NCBI GenBank assembly: GCA_052389435.1
Contig: JBQTIB010000032.1
Location: forward strand, 34,505-98,504
Direction: 5' to 3'
Source: JBQTKD01 sp052389435
GTDB lineage: Bacteria; Actinomycetota; Actinomycetes; Sporichthyales; Sporichthyaceae
Length of the DNA stretch: 64,000 bases
Positions 46,694-55,687 of this stretch are shown one piece after another (within the stretch, counting starts at the first letter, position 1; every line of letters begins with the position of its first letter). The position numbers and the translations under genes are program-made. Under the pieces are notes generated by a model, which ran no database searches, was not told where the DNA came from, and saw only the letters and a list, made by a program, of their open reading frames with translations.

Positions 46694-48078
46694 GCGAGTA
46701 CCTCAAGCGCTACGAACCGTCCGACGTGGGCCTGCGCTTCATGCCCGGGGTCGAACTCAACCTTTCCGGCCTGCCGCCGATCCCGGATGGAACCCTGGGC
46801 GACCGGACCCTGCGCGACGCCCTGCGCACGCACCTGTTCAAGGGTCTGATCGGTCGGGAGGACGTCGTCGAACCGACGTTCACCGCCGACGAACTCAACG
46901 ACGTCATCCAGTACTTCCCGTGGAACTTCTGGGACCAGTTGGTGCTCCGCGCCCAGGAGGGCGTCTCGGGTCTGATCCCCCGTCAGGAATACGAACTGAT
47001 GTCCTTCGTCAACGCGTGGAACCGGTGGCCCGGATTCATGCGCGCGATGGTCGAGAAGGCCGGGGGCCTCGACGGGATCGTCGATCTGGCCGCCCGCAAC
47101 CGCGAACCCGGCTCGAAGATCAACATGCTGCACTGCTGGAGCATGGGCATCGTCACCCTGCTCGGGCGGGCGGCCTATCTGATCCTCGAGGACATCGAGC
47201 CGGGCGAACTGTCCGGCGACCTGAACGACGCGATGAAGTTCTGGCAGGCCGCCTCCTGGGGCTACCGCGGCGACGGGTACGTGCTCGGCTCGCAGGCGAA
47301 CTACCTGCAGCGCACGCTCGACGACCCGTGGCCGCAGCGGTTCCAGGACTCTCTGAAGTCCGGCGACGACGCGTGGCTGGCGCGCTACAAGTCGTTCATG
47401 GCCGAGGCTGAACTGCTCGCCTTCTACATCCACTTCGACTGCCGGCTCGGGATGATGGACATGGGTCCGTGGATCCTGCCGAACGGCAACCCGATGATCG
47501 TGCGCAACGCCTTCGTCAAGGAGGACATCTACCCCTGGTCCGCCGCGTGCGACGACCTGCCGTACTGCATGATTTTCGGTCTGGAGATCGACGCGGAGAA
47601 GGCGGGCCTCGAGGAACTGCGCTGCATCGACATCGGCACCCTCATGACCAAGCCCTACGACTACGTCTCGGCGATCGCCCGCGGGAGCGTGTGGGTGCGC
47701 GACGAGTGGGACTCCGAGGTCCGCGAGGTCGACCTCGACGAGGCGATCGCCCAGTGGGGTCAGACGATCCAGGACGCCACCCTCACGATCTACGAAACCT
47801 TCGCCCGCACTCCGCGCCGCCACCTGATCGAACAGGGCGCGTTCGTCTACTACCTCGGCATGATCTACCCGTTCATGCGGGCCCTCGGGATGTACGAGGA
47901 GTTCGACGAGCAGTGGCGGGTCTGGGACTTCGACCGCAAGGCCGCCGAGGTCTACTACAAGCTCGACGTCGACGAGTTCGCCCGGGTCACCGTCCCCACC
48001 AAGCTGTTCGATCCCAAGGACAGCGCGTTCGCCCTGGTCCCGCCGGACACCAAGTTCTCCGAGAGGACCACTCCGTGA
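46690..48078 (+). CDS. Protein of unknown function, 462 residues
   Basis: I do not recognise this family. It is soluble-looking, rich in Trp and aromatic residues, with blocks YFPWNFWDQLVLRAQEG, LHCWSMGIVTLLGRAAYL, YIHFDCRLGMMDMGPWILP and FARTPRRHLIEQGAFVYY. No nucleotide loop, iron-sulfur motif or signal sequence is seen. It overlaps both neighbours by 4 bases, so it is tightly coupled to the swivel-domain protein and to the lipocalin-like protein that follows; the three may form one system. His and Asp/Glu positions such as YIHFDCR could be catalytic or metal-binding, but this is a guess. Confidence 0.6.
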   Translation: MSEYLKRYEPSDVGLRFMPGVELNLSGLPPIPDGTLGDRTLRDALRTHLFKGLIGREDVVEPTFTADELNDVIQYFPWNFWDQLVLRAQEGVSGLIPRQEYELMSFVNAWNRWPGFMRAMVEKAGGLDGIVDLAARNREPGSKINMLHCWSMGIVTLLGRAAYLILEDIEPGELSGDLNDAMKFWQAASWGYRGDGYVLGSQANYLQRTLDDPWPQRFQDSLKSGDDAWLARYKSFMAEAELLAFYIHFDCRLGMMDMGPWILPNGNPMIVRNAFVKEDIYPWSAACDDLPYCMIFGLEIDAEKAGLEELRCIDIGTLMTKPYDYVSAIARGSVWVRDEWDSEVREVDLDEAIAQWGQTIQDATLTIYETFARTPRRHLIEQGAFVYYLGMIYPFMRALGMYEEFDEQWRVWDFDRKAAEVYYKLDVDEFARVTVPTKLFDPKDSAFALVPPDTKFSERTTP

Positions 48079-49082
48079 TCACCGCGGACGACGCTTCCCT
48101 GCACACCCCCGACCCGGATCAGCCCATGTGGGCCGAGACGAACTTCTTCGGCTTCCACTCCCCGGAGGAGGAACTCAACGGGCACGTCTACGTACTGCTG
48201 CGCCCGAACCAGGGCGTATGCCTGACGACCGTCGCGCTGAACTCCAAGCGCTGTGCGGCGTACTGGGACGCGGAGTACTACGACAGCAGCGTGCACGTCC
48301 CGATGGGTGCGAACTTCGACCTGCAGAACTACTCGCTGTCCAGCGGGGTCTCGGTGCGGTGCCTCGAACCGACGATGAAGTACGAGGTGAACTACGACGA
48401 CGGCAACGGCACGCGGGTGCACTTCCAGTACGACGCCCTCCACCCGGGGTACGACATCCACGACCCGGAAATGGACCCGATGGTCGCCGCGGCGGCCGAG
48501 GGTTCGGACTACGCGTGGGGTACCGCCTACAACGGCCACTACGACCAGACCGGGGTGTGCGAGGGCGAGATCCTGCTGCGCGGCCGCACGATTCCGTTCC
48601 GCTGCGTGGCGACCCGCGACCACAGCTGGGGCCCTCGGCCCGAGCGGCACCCGACGACGCTGAGTTGGCTCAACGCCGCGTTCACCGCCGGCGACGGCAT
48701 CGCCGAGGGCGACGTCGACTTGGCCGTCCACGCGATGTGCGACTTCGACGACTCCTCCGGAGCCACCGAGATCCGTTTCACCCACGGGTACGCCGTCGAG
48801 AAGGGCGAGTGGATCGGCCTGGCCGGCGGCCGCGCGACGACGCGGCGCAACAGGTACCAGCCCGAGGAGATCACCCTGGAACTGTCCGACGGCAAGGGTC
48901 GCGACTGGCTCCTGCGCGGCCGGTGCCTGACCGCGTTCCCGTGGCCCGCGTGGCCGAACGTCGTCGGGTTCAACTCCCTGGTGCGGTGGGAGTGGGAGGG
49001 CCGAGCGGGCCTGGGCGAGGCCTACGACTTCTACGGCCTGCAGCAACTCAACCGCCTGGCGGACAACCCGAACTACCGCTGA
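48075..49082 (+). CDS. AttH/CrtC-like two-lobed beta-barrel protein of unknown function
   Basis: 335 residues with mostly beta structure. MWAETNFFGFHSPEEELNG at the start and RDHSWGPRP in the middle resemble the paired lipocalin-like domains of the AttH/hydroxyneurosporene-hydratase superfamily, found in actinomycete catabolic clusters. The protein has no signal sequence. GTG start overlaps the upstream stop (GTGA). In the superfamily some members hydrate or isomerise hydrophobic substrates, so it may act on, or bind, the same compound as its operon partners. Fold confidence is moderate, function unknown. Confidence 0.55.
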   Translation: MITADDASLHTPDPDQPMWAETNFFGFHSPEEELNGHVYVLLRPNQGVCLTTVALNSKRCAAYWDAEYYDSSVHVPMGANFDLQNYSLSSGVSVRCLEPTMKYEVNYDDGNGTRVHFQYDALHPGYDIHDPEMDPMVAAAAEGSDYAWGTAYNGHYDQTGVCEGEILLRGRTIPFRCVATRDHSWGPRPERHPTTLSWLNAAFTAGDGIAEGDVDLAVHAMCDFDDSSGATEIRFTHGYAVEKGEWIGLAGGRATTRRNRYQPEEITLELSDGKGRDWLLRGRCLTAFPWPAWPNVVGFNSLVRWEWEGRAGLGEAYDFYGLQQLNRLADNPNYR

Positions 49083-50497
49083 GCCGCCTCGGTTCGACTC
49101 GAGGGCAGCGCCACGCTCAGCAGAGCGCCGGCGAGGAGCAGTCCGGCGGCGATCCGCATCGCGATGCGGAAGCCGTCGGTCAGCGCGGCCGGGTCGAGGT
49201 AGTCGGCTCCGGACAGTCCGGCGAGGGCCGGGACGACCGCGACCGCCAACAGCCCCGCCGCCCGGGCCACCGCGTTGTTCACCCCCGACGCCACACCCGC
49301 ATACCGGTCCGGCGCCCCGTCCAGGACGGTGGCCGTCAACGGCGCCACGGTGAGCGCCAACCCGATGCCGAGAAGCACGACGGGCGGGACGACGTCGCGG
49401 ACGTAGCTCGCGTCCGGACCGATGCGGCTCGCCCACAGCACCCCCACGGCGCCGATCCCCGGGCCCACCGTCATCGGCACGCGCGGGCCGATCCGTTGCG
49501 CCAACCTGCCCGCCCGGGAGGAGAACACCACCAGGATCGCGGTCACCGGGAGCAGCGCGGCTCCAGCGAGTACGGGCGAGAATCCGGCGGCGTTCTGCAA
49601 CTGGAGCACGAGCAGCACGAAGATCACCCCGAGCGCCGCGTAGACGAAGAACGTCGCGAGGTTGGCGATCCGGAAGCGGAGGTCGGCGAACAGCGCCGTG
49701 GGCAGCAGGGGGTGAGCCGAGCGGCGCTCCACCGCCACGAAGGCGCCCAACGCCAGGACCCCGGCGACGCCGCATCCCAGCACCGCTGCGGATGCGCCGG
49801 CCTCGCCCGCCGTCGTCAGGGCCCAGGTCAGCGAGCCGAGGCCAAGGACGGCCAGCAGCGTTCCCGCGACGTCGAAGCGCCGGACCGCGGCCGGGTCGCT
49901 GCTCTCCGGGACGTGCCGGGTCGCGACCGCCACGACGAGGACCGCGACCGGCAGGTTCACCAGGAACACGACCCGCCAACTCCATTCGAGCAGCCAGCCG
50001 CCGACGAACGGACCGATCGCGCCGGCGATGCCCGCCAGACCGGACCAGGCGCCGACGGCCGCCGCCCGATCCGTCCCCCGAAAGGACGCGGAGATGATTG
50101 CGAGGCTGCCCGGGGTCAGCAGGGCCCCACCGACGCCCTGCAGCGCCCTGGCCAGAATCAGCGTCTGGACGTTCGGCGCCAGCCCGCACAGCAGCGAAGC
50201 CGCGGCGAACCACACGACGCCGACGAGAAAGACCCGGCGCCGCCCGAATCGGTCGCCGAGCGAACCGCCGAGCAGGATCAACGACGCGAGGGTCAACGTG
50301 TAGGCGTTGACCGTCCACTGGAGGTCGGCGAAGTCCGCGTCGAGGTCGGAGCCGATCGAGGAGAGCGCGACGTTGACGACGGTCGCGTCGAGCATCGCCA
50401 ACCCCGAGCCCAACACCGTCGCGAACAGCACCCACCGCGCCTGGGCCGTGCCCATCGTCAGCGCCGCGGGCCGCCCGTCGTGCCGAGGGTTCGTCAC
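49073..50497 (-). CDS. MFS drug-type exporter (DHA2, 14 helices)
   Basis: 474 residues, 14 predicted membrane helices. Family motifs: LDATVVNVALSSIG in helix 1, WTVNAYTLTLASLILLGGSLGDRFGRRRVF (shown as separate blocks: WTVNAYTL and GDRFGRRRVF), and RALQGVGGALLTPGSLA in helix 4. DHA2 members expel hydrophobic compounds with protons. It may protect against aromatic or epoxide stress, but the substrate is not visible. GTG 50497 is taken as start; an ATG 14 codons later is also possible. It is convergent with, and overlaps by 10 bases, the preceding gene. Confidence 0.8.
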   Translation of the reverse strand: MTNPRHDGRPAALTMGTAQARWVLFATVLGSGLAMLDATVVNVALSSIGSDLDADFADLQWTVNAYTLTLASLILLGGSLGDRFGRRRVFLVGVVWFAAASLLCGLAPNVQTLILARALQGVGGALLTPGSLAIISASFRGTDRAAAVGAWSGLAGIAGAIGPFVGGWLLEWSWRVVFLVNLPVAVLVVAVATRHVPESSDPAAVRRFDVAGTLLAVLGLGSLTWALTTAGEAGASAAVLGCGVAGVLALGAFVAVERRSAHPLLPTALFADLRFRIANLATFFVYAALGVIFVLLVLQLQNAAGFSPVLAGAALLPVTAILVVFSSRAGRLAQRIGPRVPMTVGPGIGAVGVLWASRIGPDASYVRDVVPPVVLLGIGLALTVAPLTATVLDGAPDRYAGVASGVNNAVARAAGLLAVAVVPALAGLSGADYLDPAALTDGFRIAMRIAAGLLLAGALLSVALPSSRTEAAQR

Positions 50498-50524
50498 TGC
50501 AGCAGGACCCTACCCAGACGCGAC

Positions 50525-50559
50525 GGCCCCCGTACTCGTGTGCAGCGAGTACGGGGGCC
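50525..50559 (-). terminator. Perfect 14-bp hairpin terminator
   Basis: GGCCCCCGTACTCG (50525-50538) pairs without mismatch with 50546-50559 around a 7-base loop. It lies 92 bases beyond the stop of the binding-protein gene on the minus strand and ends before the MFS gene start, so it should end the binding-protein transcript. Confidence 0.75.
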
Positions 50560-50650
50560 GGTGGCGGGCTTCGGTCAGCGTCCCGAAGCGTTCCCTAGGA
50601 GGAGTCGCCTACTTTCAGGCAGTCGCTTCGCTCGACCTGGGGCGTTCGCC

Positions 50651-52240
50651 TTACTTCCAGGTGTAGATGACGAACTGCTTGTCGTCCGGGGTGAACCCGG
50701 ACGGCGAGCCGTCCGGGTTCGAGACGGTGTTGGTCGACTTGTACTTGTACATGAACTCCCGGCCCTGGCCGTACTGCTTGTTCCAGTTGTTGCCGGTCCG
50801 CTCGGAGGCGATGTACTGGAAGCGCTGGTCCAGCGAGGCGTCGGACTGCCACACCGTGCCGTTGCCGAGGACCGCCATCAGACGCTCGCGGGTCAGGTTC
50901 GGGCCGACCTCCTTGGCGGCCTGGGCGAAGATGTTCACCGCCGCGTAGCCGGCCTGCACGATGTGGTGGTTCGTGCCGCGGTTGCCGCGCGCGTACTTGT
51001 TCATGGTCGCCATGAACTCCGGACCCCACAGCTTGTAGGTGGTGTTGGTCCAGTAGCGGTCGATCGGGTGCTTGCCGAACAGCGAACCGAGAACCTCGGC
51101 CGCGAGGTGGTTGCCCGAGATGCCCTTGGGCGGGTAGTAGTTCTGCTGCGCGGCCTCGACCATGAACTTGGCCATCGTCGCGGGGTTGATGACGTAGTGG
51201 ATGACGTGCTCCGGCGCCGCGGCCCGCATGGAGAGTACGGTCGCTGACATCGAAGTCTCGGAGATGGAAACGTCGGCCTTCTTCACCAGCTTCGAACCCG
51301 AGGCGTCCATGATCTTCTGGACCTCCTTGCAGGCGAGCTGCATCTCGGGGGAGGTCAGGCAGACCAGGCCGTAGGTCTTCGGCGCGATGACGTTCTTCGC
51401 CCAGTTCGCGTTGGCCATCGCCTCGTGGATCATCGACATGTGCGTCGGGAACATGTACGGGTCCTGCCACTCGGTCTGGCTGTAGGCCCAGGCACCGACG
51501 TACGGCAGCTTGTACTGCTTGAGGTCGTCGTGGATCGAGGCGGTCGCCCAGTCCACGCCCGTGATCAGGGAGAAGACCTTGTCCTGACCCGCGAGCTTCT
51601 TGATGCAGGCCTTGGCGCGGGAAACCTCGCCCGGGCCGTCGTCGCAGTCCACGATGCTCATGCGACGACCGAGGATGCCACCGCGGTCGTTGATCGCCGA
51701 GGCCGTCGCGAGGTTGCCGCGAACCTGAGGCGCCGTCAGCACGTTGCCGAGCGCCATGCCGTGCATGTTGATCGAGCCGAGCTTGATCTGGTCCTTGGTG
51801 ACGCCCTGGTCGGTGGCGCCACCCTTCTGCTGGGCGATCTTCTCGTTGGCGGCCTTGTCGGAGGCAGACTCGGTCGCCTTGATCTTGGTCAGGGCCTCGC
51901 CGCTGGCCTTGGCGCCCTTGGCGGGGGCGGCCTTTTCGGTCTTGGCCGCGGGGGCGGCCTTCTCGCTCGCGGGCACGGGCGCGGTCGCGGCGGCGGGCGC
52001 CTTGGCGGCCTTCTCGGCCTTGGCCGCGGGCGCGGCCTCCTTGGCCGCCTTGTCCGTGGTGGCCGGCGCGGCCACCTCGGCGGCGGGGGCCTCGGCCTCC
52101 GCCGGGGCCGCGGCCTCGACCGGGGCAATCGGCTCCTGGGCAACCTCGTTGCCACCGTCGCTGCCACAGGCGGCGAGGACAAGGGAGGCTGCGGCCACCA
52201 GCGGGATCGCCTTTGCGGCGGTGGTGTTCCAGCGTTTCAT
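50651..52240 (-). CDS. ABC-type substrate-binding lipoprotein (branched-chain amino acid/aromatic type)
   Basis: 529 residues. A signal sequence ends in the lipobox VLAAC near residue 25. Residues about 30-120 form a low-complexity Ala/Lys/Pro/Glu linker. The rest is a Leu/Ile/Val-binding-protein type domain: IKLGSINMHG, INDRGGILGRRMSIVDCDDG, and late blocks IHYVINPATMAKFM and GNGTVWQSDAS. Such proteins often feed aromatic or short acids to an ABC importer. No permease or ATPase genes are next to it, so it may serve transporters elsewhere. It has its own hairpin terminator. Confidence 0.8.
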   Translation of the reverse strand: MKRWNTTAAKAIPLVAAASLVLAACGSDGGNEVAQEPIAPVEAAAPAEAEAPAAEVAAPATTDKAAKEAAPAAKAEKAAKAPAAATAPVPASEKAAPAAKTEKAAPAKGAKASGEALTKIKATESASDKAANEKIAQQKGGATDQGVTKDQIKLGSINMHGMALGNVLTAPQVRGNLATASAINDRGGILGRRMSIVDCDDGPGEVSRAKACIKKLAGQDKVFSLITGVDWATASIHDDLKQYKLPYVGAWAYSQTEWQDPYMFPTHMSMIHEAMANANWAKNVIAPKTYGLVCLTSPEMQLACKEVQKIMDASGSKLVKKADVSISETSMSATVLSMRAAAPEHVIHYVINPATMAKFMVEAAQQNYYPPKGISGNHLAAEVLGSLFGKHPIDRYWTNTTYKLWGPEFMATMNKYARGNRGTNHHIVQAGYAAVNIFAQAAKEVGPNLTRERLMAVLGNGTVWQSDASLDQRFQYIASERTGNNWNKQYGQGREFMYKYKSTNTVSNPDGSPSGFTPDDKQFVIYTWK

Positions 52241-52365
52241 CAGGGGGACTCCTGCTTAAGTCGTGAGGCTCGAATTGCGAATCGGTGAGGCGCGGCACAA
52301 AAGTAATTTTTCGCCGCGAATTCATGCTGAACGACGACCTGCAGGGTCCGCAAGGGCGCACGAAG

Positions 52366-54165
52366 TTACGTTTGAACGGAACGTTCGGACTGGTATGGAG
52401 GACATCCATTCGGATCCCAACCGCGTTCTACGTAGTACTGGGAAACCATCTCCTGCAACGAATCTGCGGTCAGCGACGCGTGTTGTCCGGACTCCAGGGT
52501 CAACGTGCTGGTCAGCATTCGCGGAGGAAGCGTGTCGTCTGCGGCCGTCGCGCCTTCGCGGAGGTTGTACAGCCGTTTCGTTCGCACTATTCGGTGCGCG
52601 ACGGCCTTTAGCTCGGTGGCGTCGACGTCCCAACCGGTAATGGGCCGGAGCACGTCGGACCATTCGGAGAGCGGATCGTCGTCGAATACCCCGCGCAGGA
52701 ACGAACAGAGGATCAGCGAATCCATGAGCGCCGCGCGGTCCTCGTGGTCGATCGCCACCCGGACGTGTTCGGCCCCGCCCGCGAACCGGTCCACCTCGCC
52801 GGTCAGGTCCGCCTGTCCCGCGCCCGATCGGTTGTGGTCGGCGCCGCGGGCGTTGACCGCGAGGCCGAGCGCGGCGGCCTGCATGGTCCGCGGCTCGAAG
52901 CCGGGCAGTTCCAGTCCCTTCACGTGCGGGGCGAAGTCCGCGGAGCCGCCGCCGACGACCTCGGCGGCACGCCGCGACCCCTCGGCCAGCAGTCGCCCGA
53001 GGCCGGGAGAGCGGTGGCCGATCGCGGCGATCGCGCGCAGCACGGCAGTCGCATCGCCGAACCGCAGCCACGGCTCGTCGATCAGCCCGCGCTCGACGCA
53101 CTCCATCGCCCACGCGATCGTGCCGCCGGTGGAGATGGTGTCGAGTCCGTAGTCGTCGCATCGGCCGCTGGCGAGCAAGACGTCGTCGGCGTCGACGATC
53201 CCGAGCATCGGCCCGAGCGCAACCGCGTTCTGGTACTCCATCCGGAACTTCCGCCCGCCCGTGCGCGGGTAGATGTGGGTACAGCCGATCGTGCACGAGG
53301 CACACGAACTCCGGGTCGAACCGCGCAGCGCCTCGAGCTCCGCGGCGTCGAGCTGCGCGGTGCCCGCGATTTCGACCTCGGAGAAGTTGCGGGCCGGCAG
53401 CGCGGCGACGGCGTTGTAGGCGAGCAGGTTGCCCAGGGTTCCCAGTGCCCGGTGCGCGGAGGTCGCCGGGCCGACGCTGCGTTCGCGCAGGTCTCGCGCG
53501 ATCTCCAGGACGGCCGCCGGATCCGCGACCTCGGCCCGCAGCGAGCCGTGGACGAGGACCGCCTTGATCCGCTTGGCGCCGAGGACGGCGCCGAGCCCGC
53601 CGCGGCCCGCGTGCCGCCCGTCGTGGCTGATCGTCGCGAACCGCACGCCTCGTTCGCCGGCGGGTCCGATGACCGCCGCCTGCCACGTGCGGCCGAACCG
53701 ATCGCGCAGCATCGCCTCGGCCTCGTCGGCGCGGCGTTCCGCCAGCTCGGGCGCCGCCTCCAGCCGCACCCCACCGGAATCGATCAGCAGCACCGACAGC
53801 TCGTCGGCTCGGCCGCGGATCGCGATCGCGTCGTGGCCGGTGAGCTTGCCCGCGATCGCAAAGCGGCTCGAGGCGAGGGCGTCGGTGAGCAGGCCGGTGA
53901 GCGGGGACTTGCCGACCACGGCGAACTTCGCGCTCGTCGTCAGCGGAGTGCCGACCAGCGGCGAGAACACGAACAGCAGCGGAGCCTCGGGAGCCAGCGG
54001 ATCGACCCTCGGCGGCGCGAGTTCGTGCAGCAGCCACGTTCCAAGCCCGACGCCGCCGAGGTACTGCCGCAGCACCGCGTCCGGTAGCGGGAGGGTCGAG
54101 GTCGACGCCGCGGCCCCGTCGACGTCGACGAGCAGCGCCCGTCCGAAGTAGCCGCCGGCGGTCAC
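52366..54165 (-). CDS. Aldehyde ferredoxin oxidoreductase (tungsten/molybdopterin enzyme)
   Basis: 599 residues. N-terminal blocks GGYFGRALLVDVDG and LGGVGLGTWLL are those of AOR. The bis-pterin region shows ISHDGRHAGRGGLGAVLGAKRIKAV near residue 190. The cluster ligands are CASCTIGC near residue 290 and a late Cys in LILCSF. AOR oxidises aldehydes to acids and passes electrons to ferredoxin; usually it holds tungsten. It could oxidise benzaldehyde-type or aliphatic aldehydes for the catabolic pathways here. The GTG start overlaps the MobA stop (GTGA). AOR in an apparently aerobic actinomycete is notable. The ferredoxin encoded at 39975-40304 is a possible acceptor. Confidence 0.85.
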   Translation of the reverse strand: MTAGGYFGRALLVDVDGAAASTSTLPLPDAVLRQYLGGVGLGTWLLHELAPPRVDPLAPEAPLLFVFSPLVGTPLTTSAKFAVVGKSPLTGLLTDALASSRFAIAGKLTGHDAIAIRGRADELSVLLIDSGGVRLEAAPELAERRADEAEAMLRDRFGRTWQAAVIGPAGERGVRFATISHDGRHAGRGGLGAVLGAKRIKAVLVHGSLRAEVADPAAVLEIARDLRERSVGPATSAHRALGTLGNLLAYNAVAALPARNFSEVEIAGTAQLDAAELEALRGSTRSSCASCTIGCTHIYPRTGGRKFRMEYQNAVALGPMLGIVDADDVLLASGRCDDYGLDTISTGGTIAWAMECVERGLIDEPWLRFGDATAVLRAIAAIGHRSPGLGRLLAEGSRRAAEVVGGGSADFAPHVKGLELPGFEPRTMQAAALGLAVNARGADHNRSGAGQADLTGEVDRFAGGAEHVRVAIDHEDRAALMDSLILCSFLRGVFDDDPLSEWSDVLRPITGWDVDATELKAVAHRIVRTKRLYNLREGATAADDTLPPRMLTSTLTLESGQHASLTADSLQEMVSQYYVERGWDPNGCPPYQSERSVQT

Positions 54166-54791
54166 GACGACTCGAAGCGCACTCGGGCGGCCGCGTACTC
54201 CTCGGGGTCGTTCAGGTTCACCACCGAGTCCAGGGCCGGGTCCGCGGCGGCCAGTTCCGGGTCCGCGAGGAGGTCCGCCTCTTCCAGCGCGCGCACCCGA
54301 CAGTGTTCGAACAGGGCGTGCGGCCACCGCCGCCCCTCCTCGAGCAGGCGCCCGACCAGCGGCGCGAGGCTGGCCCGGTATCCGGCGGCCAGCGGCTGGC
54401 GGTACCCGCGGACGTAGGGGAGGGCGACGTCGACGGCGGGGTCGGCGAGTTCGGCGAGCACCCGGCGGACGTAGGCCGGATGGAGCATCGGCATGTCGGT
54501 GGCGGCGAGGAAGGCGATCGGCGCCCGATCCCCGACGAGCGCGAGTCCGGTGGCCAGACCCTCCAACGGCCCGCGGCCGGGAACCGCGTCGACGCCGACC
54601 TCCACGCCGTCGGGCAGGTCGGGCAACACCTGCCCGGGCGCGCCCACGACCACCACGGGGCCGCTCAGCGTCTCCCGGAGCATGGCCGCGGTGCGAAAGA
54701 CCAGCGTCGAACCGGCCCAGGGCAGGTGGGCCTTGGGGCTGCCCATGCGCGAGGACTGTCCGCCGACCACGACGATGCCCGCTGCGTCCAC
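54162..54791 (-). CDS. mobA: Molybdenum cofactor guanylyltransferase-like (MobA)
   Basis: 209 residues: GIVVVGGQSSRMGSPKAHLPW is the nucleotide-binding start of MobA-like transferases, and AATDMPMLHPAYV carries the metal-binding Asp; AVPGRGPLEGLATGL and NLNDPEEYAAA also fit. MobA attaches GMP to molybdopterin. Because AOR uses a pterin without guanylate in archaea, the enzyme may also serve the bis-MGD oxidoreductase at 33364-35676. The GTG 54791 start is a best guess with no clear ribosome site. It is upstream of and overlaps the AOR gene. Confidence 0.75.
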   Translation of the reverse strand: MDAAGIVVVGGQSSRMGSPKAHLPWAGSTLVFRTAAMLRETLSGPVVVVGAPGQVLPDLPDGVEVGVDAVPGRGPLEGLATGLALVGDRAPIAFLAATDMPMLHPAYVRRVLAELADPAVDVALPYVRGYRQPLAAGYRASLAPLVGRLLEEGRRWPHALFEHCRVRALEEADLLADPELAAADPALDSVVNLNDPEEYAAARVRFESS

Positions 54792-54932
54792 GCGGGCGAT
54801 GCTACGACCAGCAAACCGAACTCGCCCACTTCGATAGGCATTGCCATTACTGCACTGTGGCCAAGGTGGACCCGGTCGTTTAGTCGATTTCGACTGAGAC
54901 CCACAGGGGACCGACTGCGTACCGTCGGGCAC

Positions 54933-55685
54933 GTGGCAAACACCTACGACCTCAGCGACCAGACCGTGCTCGTCACCGGCGGAGCCCAGGGCCTCGGACG
55001 GGAGGTCGCCGAGCTGGCGATCGCCTCCGGCGCCCGCGTGGCGATCGCCGACCTGCGGGACACCGCGGTGACCGCCAAGGAGTTTGGCGCCTGGGGCGTC
55101 GACATGGACGTGTCCAACCCCGAGTCCGTCGCGGCGGGCGTCGCCGCCGCCGAGGCCGAACTCGGGCGCATCGACGTGCTGGTGAACAACGCCGGCATCT
55201 CCGGGATCGGCGACCCCAAGCCGCTGTTCGAGACCTCCCTGCAGGAGTGGCAGGCGATCATGGGGGTCAACCTCACCGGCCCCTGGCTCGTCGCCAAGGC
55301 CGTCGCGCCCGGAATGCTCGAGCGCGGCTCGGGCGTCGTCGTCAACGTCGCCTCCGTGGGCGGCGTGCTGGCCCTGCGCGGGCGCGGGCCCTACTGCGCC
55401 AGCAAGGCCGCGCTGGTGCACCTGACCAAGGCGATGGCCGCCGAGTACGCCGGCCGCGGCCTGCGCGTCAACGCCATCGGGCCCGGCTGGATGGACACCC
55501 CGTTCATCCGCTGGCGCCTGGAGGACCCCGAGCTCGGCCCGGCCCTGCTGGCCAAGATTCCGCAGGGCCGGGTCGTATCAGCCGCCGAGATCGCCGAGAT
55601 GGTCGTCTTCCTGGCCTCCCCCGGCGCGGCCTACCTCAACGGCATGCACCTGCTTGCCGACGGCGCGATGTCGACCACCCTCTAG
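54933..55685 (+). CDS. Short-chain dehydrogenase, hydroxyalkyl-CoM dehydrogenase-like
   Basis: 250 residues of the classical SDR family: TGGAQGLGRE cofactor loop, NNAGISG, catalytic Ser in VASVGG and YCASK for Tyr/Lys. The C-terminal half (GRGPYCASK, FIRWRLEDPELGPALLAKIPQ, YLNGMHLLADGA) resembles what I recall of R-hydroxypropyl-CoM dehydrogenase XecD, including arginines at the places of its sulfonate-binding Arg152 (GRG) and Arg196 (WRL). It would oxidise the beta-hydroxy thioether made by the CoM transferase to the keto-thioether. The CoM transferase gene starts 2 bases after its stop. Confidence 0.7.
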   Translation: MANTYDLSDQTVLVTGGAQGLGREVAELAIASGARVAIADLRDTAVTAKEFGAWGVDMDVSNPESVAAGVAAAEAELGRIDVLVNNAGISGIGDPKPLFETSLQEWQAIMGVNLTGPWLVAKAVAPGMLERGSGVVVNVASVGGVLALRGRGPYCASKAALVHLTKAMAAEYAGRGLRVNAIGPGWMDTPFIRWRLEDPELGPALLAKIPQGRVVSAAEIAEMVVFLASPGAAYLNGMHLLADGAMSTTL

Positions 55686-55687
55686 CC

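Noticed and set aside
54166..54327. N-terminal extension of the aldehyde oxidoreductase by 54 codons
   Set aside because: It would lie over the MobA coding region and has no family similarity; the GTG at 54165 overlaps the MobA stop, and the family start (GGYFGRALL) follows within four residues.
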